NCBI RefSeq assembly: GCF_024704385.1 | Contig: NZ_JAJDFX010000002.1 | Coordinates: forward strand, 1,736,001-1,800,000 | DNA: 64,000 bases | DNA from: Cellulomonas sp. P24 | GTDB taxonomy: Bacteria > Actinomycetota > Actinomycetes > Actinomycetales > Cellulomonadaceae | Reading direction: 5' to 3' | Shown: piece by piece, positions 35,460-43,552 of the stretch | How the letters are laid out: every line of letters begins with the position of its first letter | Numbering within the stretch: the stretch's first letter is position 1 | Made by a program: the position numbers and the translations under genes | Notes under the pieces: generated by a model | What the model was told of the DNA's origin: nothing | Database searches by the model: none | Seen by the model: the letters and a program-made list of their open reading frames with translations, nothing else

Positions 35460-36791
35460 ATGGCGGGAACGCTCACCCCTGCAGCGCGGCGGGGCTACGG
35501 ACTGGGGTCCGTGGCGACCGGCTCGTTCGCGACGGTTCCCGGACTGCTCCTGCTGCCGTACCTCACCGACCGGCTGGGCGTCGCGGCGGGTCTCGCCGGC
35601 GTGATCGTGCTGCTGCCCAAGGCCTGGGACGTCCTGCTCAACCCGGTCGCGGGTCAGATCAGCGACCGCTCGACGAACCCCGCCGGACGCCGCCGACCGT
35701 TCCTGCTGCGCGCCGGGCTCTCCCTGGCGGTGGCGTTCGTCCTGCTGTTCTGGGGTCCCACCTCACCGCAGGGGCTGGCCGCCGGGTGGGTCGTGGTCCT
35801 GTTCCTCGCGTGCGCCTCGGCCTACGCGTTCTTCCAGGTGCCCTACGTCGCGATGCCCGCGGAGATGACCGACGACTACGGCGAGCGCACCCGGCTGATG
35901 ACCTGGCGGGTCACGATCCTCGCGCTCGCGATCCTGGTCAGTGGTGGTCTGTCGCCGATGATCCGCAACCAGCTCGGTCCCGTCTGGGGGTACCGCGGGG
36001 TCGGGTTGTTCGTCAGTCTGCTCATCGTCGTCGGGACGCTCGGCGCGTGGCGGGGCACGCGGCACACCCCGATGGACTCGTACGGCACCGCGGGGACGTC
36101 CTTGCGCGAGCAGCTGCGCATCGTCGCCCGGGCCCGCGACTTCCGGATCCTGCTGACCGCCTTCATCATCCAGGCGCTCGCGACCGGCGCGATGCTCGCC
36201 GGGGTGGACTACGTCGCGCGCGAGCTGCTGGGCAGCTCGGGGATGTCGACCGTGCTGTTCGTGTGCTTCGTCGGGCCGGCGTTGCTGGTCACACCGCTGT
36301 GGCAGCGGTACGCCGAGGCCCATGACAAGCGCGTGGGCTTCCTCGTCGCGTCGGTGCTCCTCGGTGGCGGTGCGCTGGCCACGCTCGGCGCCCTGCACCT
36401 GGCGACCGGTCTCGTGCCGGTGACCGTCGCGGTCATCGGGATCGGCTACGCCGGGTGCCAGATGTTCCCGCTGTCGATGCTGGCCGACATCGCCGCGGTC
36501 GACGCGATCCGCACCGGCTCCAACCGGATCGGCGTCTACACCGGGGTGTGGACCGCCGGGGAGACGCTCGGCCTGGCGTTCGGACCGTTCGCGTACGCCG
36601 CGGTCCTCGCGCTGGGCGGGTACGTCTCGTCGACCACCGGCGACGCGGCGCAGCCGGACTCGGCGCTCACGGCGATCGGGTGGGGGTTCACGGTGGTGCC
36701 GGCGGTGCTCGTCGCACTGTCGTTGTTCTTCGTCACCAGGTACGGCCTGGACGAGGCAGAGGTTCGACGAGCACGAGAGGTGGCGGCATGA
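35460..36791 (+). CDS. MFS transporter, GPH (MelB-like) type
   Basis: A 443-residue transporter with 12 predicted membrane segments. VLLPKAWDVLLNPVAGQISD followed by DRSTNPAGRRRPFLL is the glycoside-pentoside-hexuronide family signature around TM2-TM3, and FFQVPYVAMPAEMTDDYGER the TM4 block. These carriers bring in sugars or related solutes with Na+ or H+. In actinobacteria many relatives are uncharacterised. The next gene overlaps by 4 nt and encodes a PLP lyase, so the solute may be an amine, amino acid or sphingoid-type compound. Confidence 0.85.
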   Translation: MAGTLTPAARRGYGLGSVATGSFATVPGLLLLPYLTDRLGVAAGLAGVIVLLPKAWDVLLNPVAGQISDRSTNPAGRRRPFLLRAGLSLAVAFVLLFWGPTSPQGLAAGWVVVLFLACASAYAFFQVPYVAMPAEMTDDYGERTRLMTWRVTILALAILVSGGLSPMIRNQLGPVWGYRGVGLFVSLLIVVGTLGAWRGTRHTPMDSYGTAGTSLREQLRIVARARDFRILLTAFIIQALATGAMLAGVDYVARELLGSSGMSTVLFVCFVGPALLVTPLWQRYAEAHDKRVGFLVASVLLGGGALATLGALHLATGLVPVTVAVIGIGYAGCQMFPLSMLADIAAVDAIRTGSNRIGVYTGVWTAGETLGLAFGPFAYAAVLALGGYVSSTTGDAAQPDSALTAIGWGFTVVPAVLVALSLFFVTRYGLDEAEVRRAREVAA

Positions 36792-38224
36792 GGGAATCGA
36801 CGACGGGCGGGTGGTCGCGCGAGCAGATCCTGGGGACGCTCGAGGCGATGCAGGCCCACGACCTGCCCGCCCACGGTGGACGCACCCTGGCCTACGTCTA
36901 CGACTCCGGGCTCGCGGAGGCCGACGCCGTCGGGCTGGAGGCGCTGGCGATGTTCGCGGCGTCCAACGGGCTGGACCCGACGGCGTTCCCGTCGCTGCTG
37001 CTCATGGAGAACGACCTCGTGGCCTGGGCCGGGCGGCTGCTCGACGCCCCCGCCGGGTTCGTCGGATCGGCGACCTCCGGCGGCACCGAGTCCTTGCTCC
37101 TGACGGTGCTCGCCGCGCGCGAGTCGCGTCCCGACATCGACGCGCCGTCGATGGTGCTGCCGACCACGGCGCACGCGGCGTTCCACAAGGCGGCCCACTA
37201 CTTCGGGGTGCGACCGGTGCTCGTCGACGTCGACCCGGTCACCTTCCGCGCCGACCCCGAGGCGATGGCCCGAGCGATCGACGACACGACCGTCCTGGTG
37301 GTGGCATCGGCGCCGTCCTACGCGCACGGCGTGGTCGACCCGGTGCCGCAGATCGCGGCGGCGGCGGCTGCCCGCGGTGTGCGCTGCCACGTCGACGCGT
37401 GCGTGGGCGGCTGGGTGCTGCCGTTCCTCGACGACGCGCCGCCGTGGACGTTCGCCGTCGACGGTGTCACGAGCATCAGCGTCGATCTGCACAAGTACGC
37501 CTACACGCCCAAGGGTGTCTCGCTCCTGCTGCACCGCGACCCGGCCCTGCGGCGGCCCCAGTACTTCGCCTCGGCGAACTGGCCCGGGTACACGATGCTC
37601 AACTCCACGGTGCAGTCCACCAAGTCCGGCGGGCCGCTCGCCGCCGCCTGGGCCGTGGTCCACCACATCGGCGACGACGGCTACCGGCGCCTGGTCCGTC
37701 AGGCCCGCGAGGCCACGCTCGCGCTCGCCGACGCGGTGACGGAGATACCGGCCCTGTCGGTCGTGGTGGCACCCGACGCGACGCTCCTGACGCTGGCGAC
37801 GGACGACACGTGCGACGTGTTCACGATCGCCGACGAGATGCTCGCTCGCGGATGGTTCGTCCAGCCGCAGATGACCTACCGGTCGATGCCGGCGACCCTG
37901 CACGTCACGCTGAGCGCCGCGACCGCGCCGAGCGTGCCGGAGTTCGTGGTCGCGCTGCGCGAGGCCGTCGCACAGGCCCAGGCAGCCGGACCGGTCGCGG
38001 TCCCGCCGGAGCTGGCCGGTGCGGTGGTCGCGCTGGACCCGGAGACCCTGGACGACGCCGCGTTCGACGGCCTGCTCCAGGCGGCCGGGCTGGCGGGGGT
38101 CGACGGGGACCTGGCGATCCCCGAGCGGATGGCCGCGGTCAACGCGCTGCTCGATGCCGCCCCGCCGCGCGTGCGCGAGGCGCTCCTGCTCGGTGTGCTC
38201 GATCGTCTGAGTCGTCCGGCCTGA
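36788..38224 (+). CDS. PLP-dependent decarboxylase/lyase (sphingosine-phosphate-lyase-like)
   Basis: A 478-residue group II decarboxylase-fold enzyme: GFVGSATSGGTESLLLTVLA (PLP phosphate binding), PTTAHAAFHKAAHYFGV, HVDACVGGWVLPF (PLP aspartate) and the Schiff-base lysine in SVDLHKYAYTPKGVSLLL. The pattern is closest to sphingosine-1-phosphate lyase/tyrosine-decarboxylase-like proteins. An extra 100-residue helical C-terminus is present. ATGA overlap couples it to the GPH transporter. The reaction cannot be fixed from the sequence; phospho-amino-alcohol cleavage or amino-acid decarboxylation are both possible. Confidence 0.82.
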   Translation: MRESTTGGWSREQILGTLEAMQAHDLPAHGGRTLAYVYDSGLAEADAVGLEALAMFAASNGLDPTAFPSLLLMENDLVAWAGRLLDAPAGFVGSATSGGTESLLLTVLAARESRPDIDAPSMVLPTTAHAAFHKAAHYFGVRPVLVDVDPVTFRADPEAMARAIDDTTVLVVASAPSYAHGVVDPVPQIAAAAAARGVRCHVDACVGGWVLPFLDDAPPWTFAVDGVTSISVDLHKYAYTPKGVSLLLHRDPALRRPQYFASANWPGYTMLNSTVQSTKSGGPLAAAWAVVHHIGDDGYRRLVRQAREATLALADAVTEIPALSVVVAPDATLLTLATDDTCDVFTIADEMLARGWFVQPQMTYRSMPATLHVTLSAATAPSVPEFVVALREAVAQAQAAGPVAVPPELAGAVVALDPETLDDAAFDGLLQAAGLAGVDGDLAIPERMAAVNALLDAAPPRVREALLLGVLDRLSRPA

Positions 38225-38445
38225 GCGGGGTGCGGTCGCTGCGCCCGGCACGTCCGGTCGTTCGGCGCGACTCGCTCGCCCACCTTCGACCCTGCGCCCG
38301 CGACCGGAAGCGATGAGCGTCACGAGCTCGGGACCATCGGCCGTCGCGGCCCGACAGCCGACCTCCTAGCGTGGCAGCCACCCCAACTTGCGGCTCGCCC
38401 GGCGGGACCCGAGCACAGCCGCTCGGCGTCGAGGAGGACACCACC

Positions 38446-39405
38446 GTGGGAGTCGCGAAGATCGGCATGTCGGTTCTGGTGGGGGCGATCGTGATGGCGG
38501 GCTGCTCGGGGCCCTCCTCGAGCACGTCGGGCGGTGCGGGCGCGTCACCCGGCGGGGCCACCTCGACGGCTGCAGCACAGGGCAGGGCCGCCGACGCGAC
38601 GGACCGGAACCCGATCACGTTTGCCGACCCGGTGTTCGAACGGCTCCTGAAAGCCGAGCTGGGCAAGGACGAGATCGCGCCCGCCGACCTCGTGGGGTAC
38701 ACCCGGGTCAACATCGCCGCCGACCAGTTCCTCCTCCTGTCCGGGAACGGACGATCACCAGGTTCGATCGTGCACTTCGGTGAGGACGCCTTCGAGTACG
38801 ACGGTCAGCGCTACACCGGGTTCGGCACCATGACCACGCTGGCCGACCTCGCGTACTTCCCGGACCTCACCAACCTGCTCGTCACCCTGCAGCCAGGGAT
38901 CGACTACTCGACCATCCCGGTGCTCGACCGGCTGACGCTGCTCAACATCATGCAGAGCCAGCTCACCGACATCGGATTCGCCTCCGCCGGGACGAAGCTC
39001 AACAACGTCTCCCTCGACACGAACGCGATCACTGACCTGGGCCCGCTTGCGAGCTGCACGTCGCTCACCCGGCTGGACATCAACTACAACCAGGTCGGTG
39101 ACCTCACGCCACTGGCCGGACTGACCAAGCTGACGAGCCTGCGGGCCTACGGCAACCAGATCTCGGACATCTCGGCGTTGGCCCGGCTCACCGCTCTCAA
39201 GCGGATCGGGTTCTACGGGAACCAGATCTCCGACATCACCGTCCTGGCGAGCCTGCCGAACCTGACCGAGGTCGAGCTCATCAACAACCGCGTCGAGGAC
39301 GTCAGCCCGCTCGCCGGGTTCACGTCGTTCGAACGGCTGGCCCTGACCGGCAACCCGGTGCGCAACCTCGAGGTGCTGGGTCACATCGAGAACCTGGAGT
39401 TCTAG
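38446..39405 (+). CDS. leucine-rich-repeat lipoprotein (internalin-like)
   Basis: A 319-residue surface lipoprotein with signal GMSVLVGAIVMAGC (lipobox MAGC, Cys near residue 19) and a Ser/Gly/Ala linker. At least six 21-22-residue leucine-rich repeats follow, of the type LTxLxxLxxxxNxIxDIxxLA, from about residue 130 to the end. These form a curved binding surface and usually serve in protein contact. The GTG start 38446 has GAGGAGG nearby; a TAGCGT box at 38368-38373 gives a leader of about 65 nt. Ligand unknown. Confidence 0.82.
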   Translation: MGVAKIGMSVLVGAIVMAGCSGPSSSTSGGAGASPGGATSTAAAQGRAADATDRNPITFADPVFERLLKAELGKDEIAPADLVGYTRVNIAADQFLLLSGNGRSPGSIVHFGEDAFEYDGQRYTGFGTMTTLADLAYFPDLTNLLVTLQPGIDYSTIPVLDRLTLLNIMQSQLTDIGFASAGTKLNNVSLDTNAITDLGPLASCTSLTRLDINYNQVGDLTPLAGLTKLTSLRAYGNQISDISALARLTALKRIGFYGNQISDITVLASLPNLTEVELINNRVEDVSPLAGFTSFERLALTGNPVRNLEVLGHIENLEF

Positions 39406-40685
39406 GTTCTGCGGGACCCCCGCTGAGCGGCGCCACGCCCGATCCATGCCAGCGCGCCGACAGCCGCGACCACCCCGGTGCTGAACGATGCCTGCAGCAG
39501 GTAGCCGCCTGTGGGCGCCTCCCAGTCGAGCATCTCGCCCGCGACGAAGGTGCCGGGCAGCGCCCGCAGCATCAGCGACTCGTCGACCTCCGACCAGGCG
39601 ATGCCGCCTGCGGTCGAGATCGCCCGGTCGATCGGCATCGTCTCGCTCACGACCACCGGTACCGCCTTGACCAGCTCGGCCGTTGCGGCGGCGTCGCCCG
39701 GCAGTGAGCCGCCGCGCGACTCCCGGATCAACGCGATCGCAACCGGGTCGAGACCGAGAGAGCGACGCAGCCAGGTGGAGCCGGAGTCCTTCGGCCGACG
39801 ATGGTGCAGGCGGTCGACGAGCTGGTCCACGGTGAGATCGGGGCGGAGGTCGACCTCGAGAACACACCGCCCGTCGGCGTCGAGGGACGAGCGGATCGCG
39901 GCGCCGAGCGCGTAGACCGGACCACCTTCGATCCCGGTCCGGGTCACCATCGCGTCGCCACGCACCGATGCGCCGGGACGTCCGCGGACGGTCAGCCGCA
40001 CGTGCTTGAGCGGCATCCCCTCGAACCGCCCCGCGAAGACCTCGGACCACGCGACCCGCACCCCGACGTTCGCCGGCCGCAAGGGCGTGACCGTCACGCC
40101 GCGCTCGGAGAACGGGCCGACCCAGCCACCGTCCGAGCCGAGGCGTGGCCACGACGCACCGCCGAGCGCGAAGACCGTCACGTCGGAGGTGACCTCGTGC
40201 GTTACCCCGTCGACATCGGTGAGACGGAGCGCACCACCAGGCTCCGCCCATCCCGACCATCGTTGGCGGGTCTCGATCCGCACCCCGAGCTCGCCGAGCC
40301 GTGCCAGCCACGCCCGGAACAGCGGCGTCGCCCGGAACGCCTGCGGGAACACGCGCCCGCTCGACCCGACGAACGTCGGCTCACCGAGGCCCGCGCACCA
40401 GTCACGGAGATCCTGCGGACCGAACACCGCGAGCATCGGCGCGAGCCGATCGGCCGAAGCCCCGTACCGCGTCAGCAGTCGGTCGCGGTCCTCGGAGTGG
40501 GTGATGTTCAACCCGCCGTGACCCGCGAGGAGGAACTTGCGCCCGACGGACGGCATGCGGTCGTACACGGTCACGGCCACTCCGGCACGTGCCAGCACCT
40601 CGGCGGCGATGAGCCCCGCCGGGCCACCGCCGATCACGCTCGCCGTGCTCACCTGTCGCTCGTCGTCACGGCGTGGCGCTCCCAC
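39402..40685 (-). CDS. NAD(P)/FAD-dependent oxidoreductase (HI0933/BaiN family)
   Basis: A 427-residue flavoprotein with the dinucleotide motif VIGGGPAGLIAAEVLARAG, VGRKFLLAGHGGLNITHSED (the GxGxxNxT block of this family), FALGGASWPRLGSDGGW and TAGGIAWSEVDESLMLRALPGTFVAGEMLDWEAPTG, which is split here only by normal sequence. The family includes BaiN-type bile-acid reductases but most members have unknown substrates. The stop of the next gene overlaps GTG 40685 (TAGTG); GTG 40652 is an alternative start closer to the Rossmann motif. Confidence 0.85.
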   Translation of the reverse strand: MGAPRRDDERQVSTASVIGGGPAGLIAAEVLARAGVAVTVYDRMPSVGRKFLLAGHGGLNITHSEDRDRLLTRYGASADRLAPMLAVFGPQDLRDWCAGLGEPTFVGSSGRVFPQAFRATPLFRAWLARLGELGVRIETRQRWSGWAEPGGALRLTDVDGVTHEVTSDVTVFALGGASWPRLGSDGGWVGPFSERGVTVTPLRPANVGVRVAWSEVFAGRFEGMPLKHVRLTVRGRPGASVRGDAMVTRTGIEGGPVYALGAAIRSSLDADGRCVLEVDLRPDLTVDQLVDRLHHRRPKDSGSTWLRRSLGLDPVAIALIRESRGGSLPGDAAATAELVKAVPVVVSETMPIDRAISTAGGIAWSEVDESLMLRALPGTFVAGEMLDWEAPTGGYLLQASFSTGVVAAVGALAWIGRGAAQRGSRRT

Positions 40686-41116
40686 TACTTCTTCTTGGCT
40701 GCCCGTTGGGCGAGCACGGCGGCGTTGGCCGCCACCGCGGCACGGATCAGCCGCACGAAGGCGTCCTCGTCGAGCGTCTCCCCCTCATGCAGGTCGATCG
40801 CGCGCCGCGTGTTCCCCGTGAGGCTGGAGTTGAAGAGCCGGTCCGGGTCGTCGAGGGACGCGCCACGGAAGAACGTGAGCTTCACGGCCTTCGCGTACGT
40901 CTCCCCGGTGCAGATGCCGCCGTCGTGGGACCAGACGGGGGTTCCCGGGTTCGACGGCTTCACCCACTTCCACTCCTCCTGGACGTCGGGGTCCGCGACG
41001 TGGATGAGGTCGCGGACGTGGGCGAGCGTCTCGCCCCGCCAGTCCCCCAGCTCGCGGATCCGCGCGGTGATGCTCGCGGTGGCGGCCTCGCTGTCGGGTT
41101 CGCCTGGTGACGTCAT
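40685..41116 (-). CDS. DUF1801 domain protein
   Basis: A 143-residue protein: WRGETLAHVRDLIHVADPDV, EEWKWVKPSNPGTPVWSHDG, GGICTGETYAKAVKLTFFRG and FNSSLTGNTRRAIDLHEGE. These are the conserved blocks of the DUF1801/YdhG-like fold, with no known enzymatic role. ATG 41116 has GGAGAG upstream. A run of AAG codons (AKKK) ends the protein, a common terminal feature of this family. It is coupled to the flavoprotein gene by a TAGTG overlap. Confidence 0.82.
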   Translation of the reverse strand: MTSPGEPDSEAATASITARIRELGDWRGETLAHVRDLIHVADPDVQEEWKWVKPSNPGTPVWSHDGGICTGETYAKAVKLTFFRGASLDDPDRLFNSSLTGNTRRAIDLHEGETLDEDAFVRLIRAAVAANAAVLAQRAAKKK

Positions 41117-41128
41117 GAGCTCTCCGAT

Positions 41129-41178
41129 CCGTGGTTGCGCGGGAGTCCGTGGCTGCGCGGGAGTCCGTGGCTGCGCGG
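41129..41178. repeat. 18-bp tandem repeat, nearly three copies
   Basis: Units beginning CCGTGG(T/C)TGCGCGGGAG run from 41129, 41147 and 41165. They lie in the gap between the DUF1801 gene and the divergent ScoMcrA-head gene, close to both promoters. Confidence 0.7.
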
Positions 41179-41250
41179 CGACGAGCCCCACGGGCGACCG
41201 TACGACATCGCGGCGCACGCCGCCCGGATCTCAGGGCGCTCCGGCCGTCG

Positions 41251-41256
41251 TACGCT
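41251..41256 (+). promoter_or_regulatory. -10 box (TACGCT) of a likely leaderless transcript
   Basis: TACGCT is followed by eight bases and the GTG at 41265. Confidence 0.45.
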
Positions 41257-41264
41257 GACTTGTT

Positions 41265-41720
41265 GTGGCGACGTTCTCCTCTCTGACACGACTGCATGTT
41301 CTTCAGGCGCTCGCCGAGTACGACACCCGGGGCCCCGAGGAGTTCCTCGAGGTCTACGGCTTCACGCCGGCGCCGGAGCACACCCTCGTCCACGAGGGCC
41401 GCCACTACGACGCGAAGGGGATCCTCGGGGTCGCGCACCGGTTCGCCACCGGCAGGCTCGCGACGTCGGACGAGGTCGACAGCGGCATGCCTGGCGCCGT
41501 CGCGATCCTGCGCAAGCGCGGCTTCGAGGTGTCCGAGCCCGCATCCCGCACGATCCCCGCACGGACATCTGGCTCGGCCCGGACGTCGAGCCCACGGGCG
41601 CCCCGCACGACCGCCGCCCCGACCCGACGATCCACCGCTGTCCGCGAGGCCCCGGTCGCGATCTGCCCGACGTGCTCGATGACCCTCCCGGCGACGGGGA
41701 TCTGCGACGACTGCGGCTGA
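41265..41720 (+). CDS. ScoMcrA-head-like domain protein with C-terminal zinc ribbon
   Basis: A 151-residue protein. Residues 1-80 (MATFSSLTRLHVLQALAEYD, YDAKGILGVAHRFATGRLAT, LRKRGFEV) resemble the N-terminal head domain of the Streptomyces type IV restriction enzyme ScoMcrA and related HNH proteins. A Ser/Arg/Pro-rich linker follows and the end is CPTCSMTLPATGICDDCG, a two-pair cysteine knuckle. No HNH or SRA domain is present. It could be a DNA-binding adaptor or a stand-alone defence accessory. The linker's odd composition may hide a frameshift, but the zinc motif at the end supports this frame. Confidence 0.7.
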   Translation: MATFSSLTRLHVLQALAEYDTRGPEEFLEVYGFTPAPEHTLVHEGRHYDAKGILGVAHRFATGRLATSDEVDSGMPGAVAILRKRGFEVSEPASRTIPARTSGSARTSSPRAPRTTAAPTRRSTAVREAPVAICPTCSMTLPATGICDDCG

Positions 41721-41793
41721 GGCGCGACGGCACGACGGAGCGAGCGCAGACCCGCAGATCAGCGATGCCGGGGGTCAGTCTGGGCAGGCGCTG

Positions 41794-42783
41794 CTAGAGG
41801 ACAGGTTCGAGCGCGCTCGACCGCACGGGGGCGTGCACGCTCTCCTCGTCCGGCTCCCGCCGCCCCGCGCCTGCGGTCAGCAGCACGAGGCTGGCCACCA
41901 TGACCGCCATGCCCATCCAGCCCAGCGGGGAGAGCCCCTCGTGCAGGACCAGCACCGCGATCGCGGCGGCGACGGCGGGCTCGAGCAAGGACAGTGTGGT
42001 CGCCGTGGCGGCTGAGACCACCGCCAGCCCGCGCCCGAACAGCGCGTAGCCGAGGAACATCGGCACGACGGCCAGGTAGGCGACGGTCGCCAGGTTGTGC
42101 CCCGTCGCGAGGATCGGCGCCCCGGTCAGCAGCAGGACCGGCATCAGCAGCACGCCGCCGAGGCCGAAGACCGCCCCCATGACCGGACGGGACGGGAGAC
42201 CGCGGCGCATCATCCGCACCGCACCCCACGAGTACAGCGCGTACGTCACTCCGGCCAGCAGCCCGAGCACGATCCCCCACACCGGGTGCGTCCCGGCCGC
42301 GGCACCACCGGCGCCCGCGCCTGCGGTGCCGGAACCCGAGCCCGCAGTGCCGGAGCGCGCGACCGCGAGCGCGACGACCCCGAGCAGCGCGGCGGTCGCA
42401 CCGACGACCCACCTCCGGGACAGCGGCCGACGGTCCACGACGCGCTCGATGACGGCCGCGGCCACCGGCCCGGACCCGAGGGAGACGACCGTCCCCACGG
42501 CGACGCCTGCCAGCCGCATCGACGTGTAGAACGCCAACGGGTACACGGCCACCGACCCGGCGGCGAGCGCCAACGTGCGCCACTGCGCCGCGAGCTCGGC
42601 GCGGCGGGCGGTCACGACGCGGAACCCGGTCGCCGCCTGGAGCAGTCCACCGATCCCCATCGCCGCGGCACCGACTGCGAGCGACCCGACCTCCGGTGCG
42701 AGCGCCGCTGCCGTTCCCGTCGTGCCCCACAGCAGCGACGCCGCGAGGACGTACACGCTGCCGTACGTCGCTGCGCGGCTCAC
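41794..42783 (-). CDS. EamA-family (DMT) exporter
   Basis: A 329-residue membrane protein with ten hydrophobic segments in two EamA halves. VYVLAASLLWGTTGTAAAL opens the first half, a Gly/Ala/Ser linker follows, and VWGIVLGLLAGVTYALYSWG opens the second. LLEPAVAAAIAVLVLHEGLS is the typical TM9 block. The GTG start lies in a GTGA overlap with the tetR gene upstream, so regulator and exporter are one operon. DMT exporters release amino acids, nucleobases or drugs. Confidence 0.88.
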   Translation of the reverse strand: MSRAATYGSVYVLAASLLWGTTGTAAALAPEVGSLAVGAAAMGIGGLLQAATGFRVVTARRAELAAQWRTLALAAGSVAVYPLAFYTSMRLAGVAVGTVVSLGSGPVAAAVIERVVDRRPLSRRWVVGATAALLGVVALAVARSGTAGSGSGTAGAGAGGAAAGTHPVWGIVLGLLAGVTYALYSWGAVRMMRRGLPSRPVMGAVFGLGGVLLMPVLLLTGAPILATGHNLATVAYLAVVPMFLGYALFGRGLAVVSAATATTLSLLEPAVAAAIAVLVLHEGLSPLGWMGMAVMVASLVLLTAGAGRREPDEESVHAPVRSSALEPVL

Positions 42784-43415
42784 CGCGCGGCCTGCAGGAG
42801 CGCCGCGTCGACCTGCTCCATCGCGAGCTCGCGGACGCGGTGCAGCCGACGCGAGTCGCCCTCGAGCCCGGCCCGCGCCATGGCGCCCTCGAGCAGGAAC
42901 GACAGCTGCTCGGCGAGGTCGCTGACGCGGTCGGCCGACAGTCGGTCCAGCTCGGTCAGATGCGCGGCGAGCAACCCCTCGACCTCTTCCTTGTGCCGAC
43001 GCACCAGCGCGCGCCCCGGCGCGCCGACCGGGAGCTCGGCCGCCGCGTTGAGCAGCCCGCAGCCGCGGAACCCGTGCCGGTACGCCAGCTCGGCGTGGTC
43101 GATGTACGCGTCGACGACCGCACCGATCCGCTGGCGGGCGTCGGTCGTGGTGACCAGCCGGCACCGGTACAGGTCCAGCCACTCCTCGTGGCGCGCCTCG
43201 AGGTAGGCCAGGACGAGGTCGTCCTTCGAGGCGAAGTTGTTGTAGAGGCTCATCTTCGCCACGCCCGCGGCGGACGTGATCGTGTCGATCCCGGTGCCGT
43301 TGACGCCCTGGTCGTAGAAGCACTCCGCTGCGGCCGCCAGCAACCGGTCCCGGGCGGACCGGCGGCCTTCGGGGATGCCGGCCACCCGGTCGTCGACCCG
43401 TGCGCGTCCGGACAT
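42780..43415 (-). CDS. TetR-family regulator of the EamA exporter
   Basis: A 211-residue TetR protein with HTH RDRLLAAAAECFYDQGVNGT followed by TITSAAGVAKMSLYNNFASK, residues about 22-70, and an all-helical ligand domain. It precedes and overlaps the exporter gene. A perfect 20-bp palindrome at 43455-43474, 40 nt before its start, is the likely operator, implying self-repression released by the exported compound. Confidence 0.9.
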   Translation of the reverse strand: MSGRARVDDRVAGIPEGRRSARDRLLAAAAECFYDQGVNGTGIDTITSAAGVAKMSLYNNFASKDDLVLAYLEARHEEWLDLYRCRLVTTTDARQRIGAVVDAYIDHAELAYRHGFRGCGLLNAAAELPVGAPGRALVRRHKEEVEGLLAAHLTELDRLSADRVSDLAEQLSFLLEGAMARAGLEGDSRRLHRVRELAMEQVDAALLQAAR

Positions 43416-43454
43416 GCGGTGGCCCCGTTCTCTCGACCGCCCTCGGACGGCGAT

Positions 43455-43474
43455 TAGGTAGATCAGTCTACCTA
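43455..43474. promoter_or_regulatory. 20-bp palindromic TetR operator
   Basis: TAGGTAGATCAGTCTACCTA: the 8-bp arms are perfect with a 4-bp centre. It also contains TAGGTAGA/CTACCTAG strings resembling -10 elements, so binding would block the tetR-eamA promoter. Confidence 0.8.
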
Positions 43475-43539
43475 GAGATCACCCTCTCAGCCAGAGTCGA
43501 CTTCTGCCCGTCCGGCATCTCGACATCCGACCTGGCCCC

Positions 43540-43545
43540 TAGCAT
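43540..43545 (+). promoter_or_regulatory. -10 box (TAGCAT) of a likely leaderless transcript
   Basis: TAGCAT followed by CGGTGCC and ATG 43553. Confidence 0.45.
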
Positions 43546-43552
43546 CGGTGCC

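Noticed and set aside
41520-41720. frameshift in the ScoMcrA-head gene
   Set aside because: The linker is unusual, but the frame ends in a clean two-pair cysteine motif and stop codon; the alternative frame shows no better homology.
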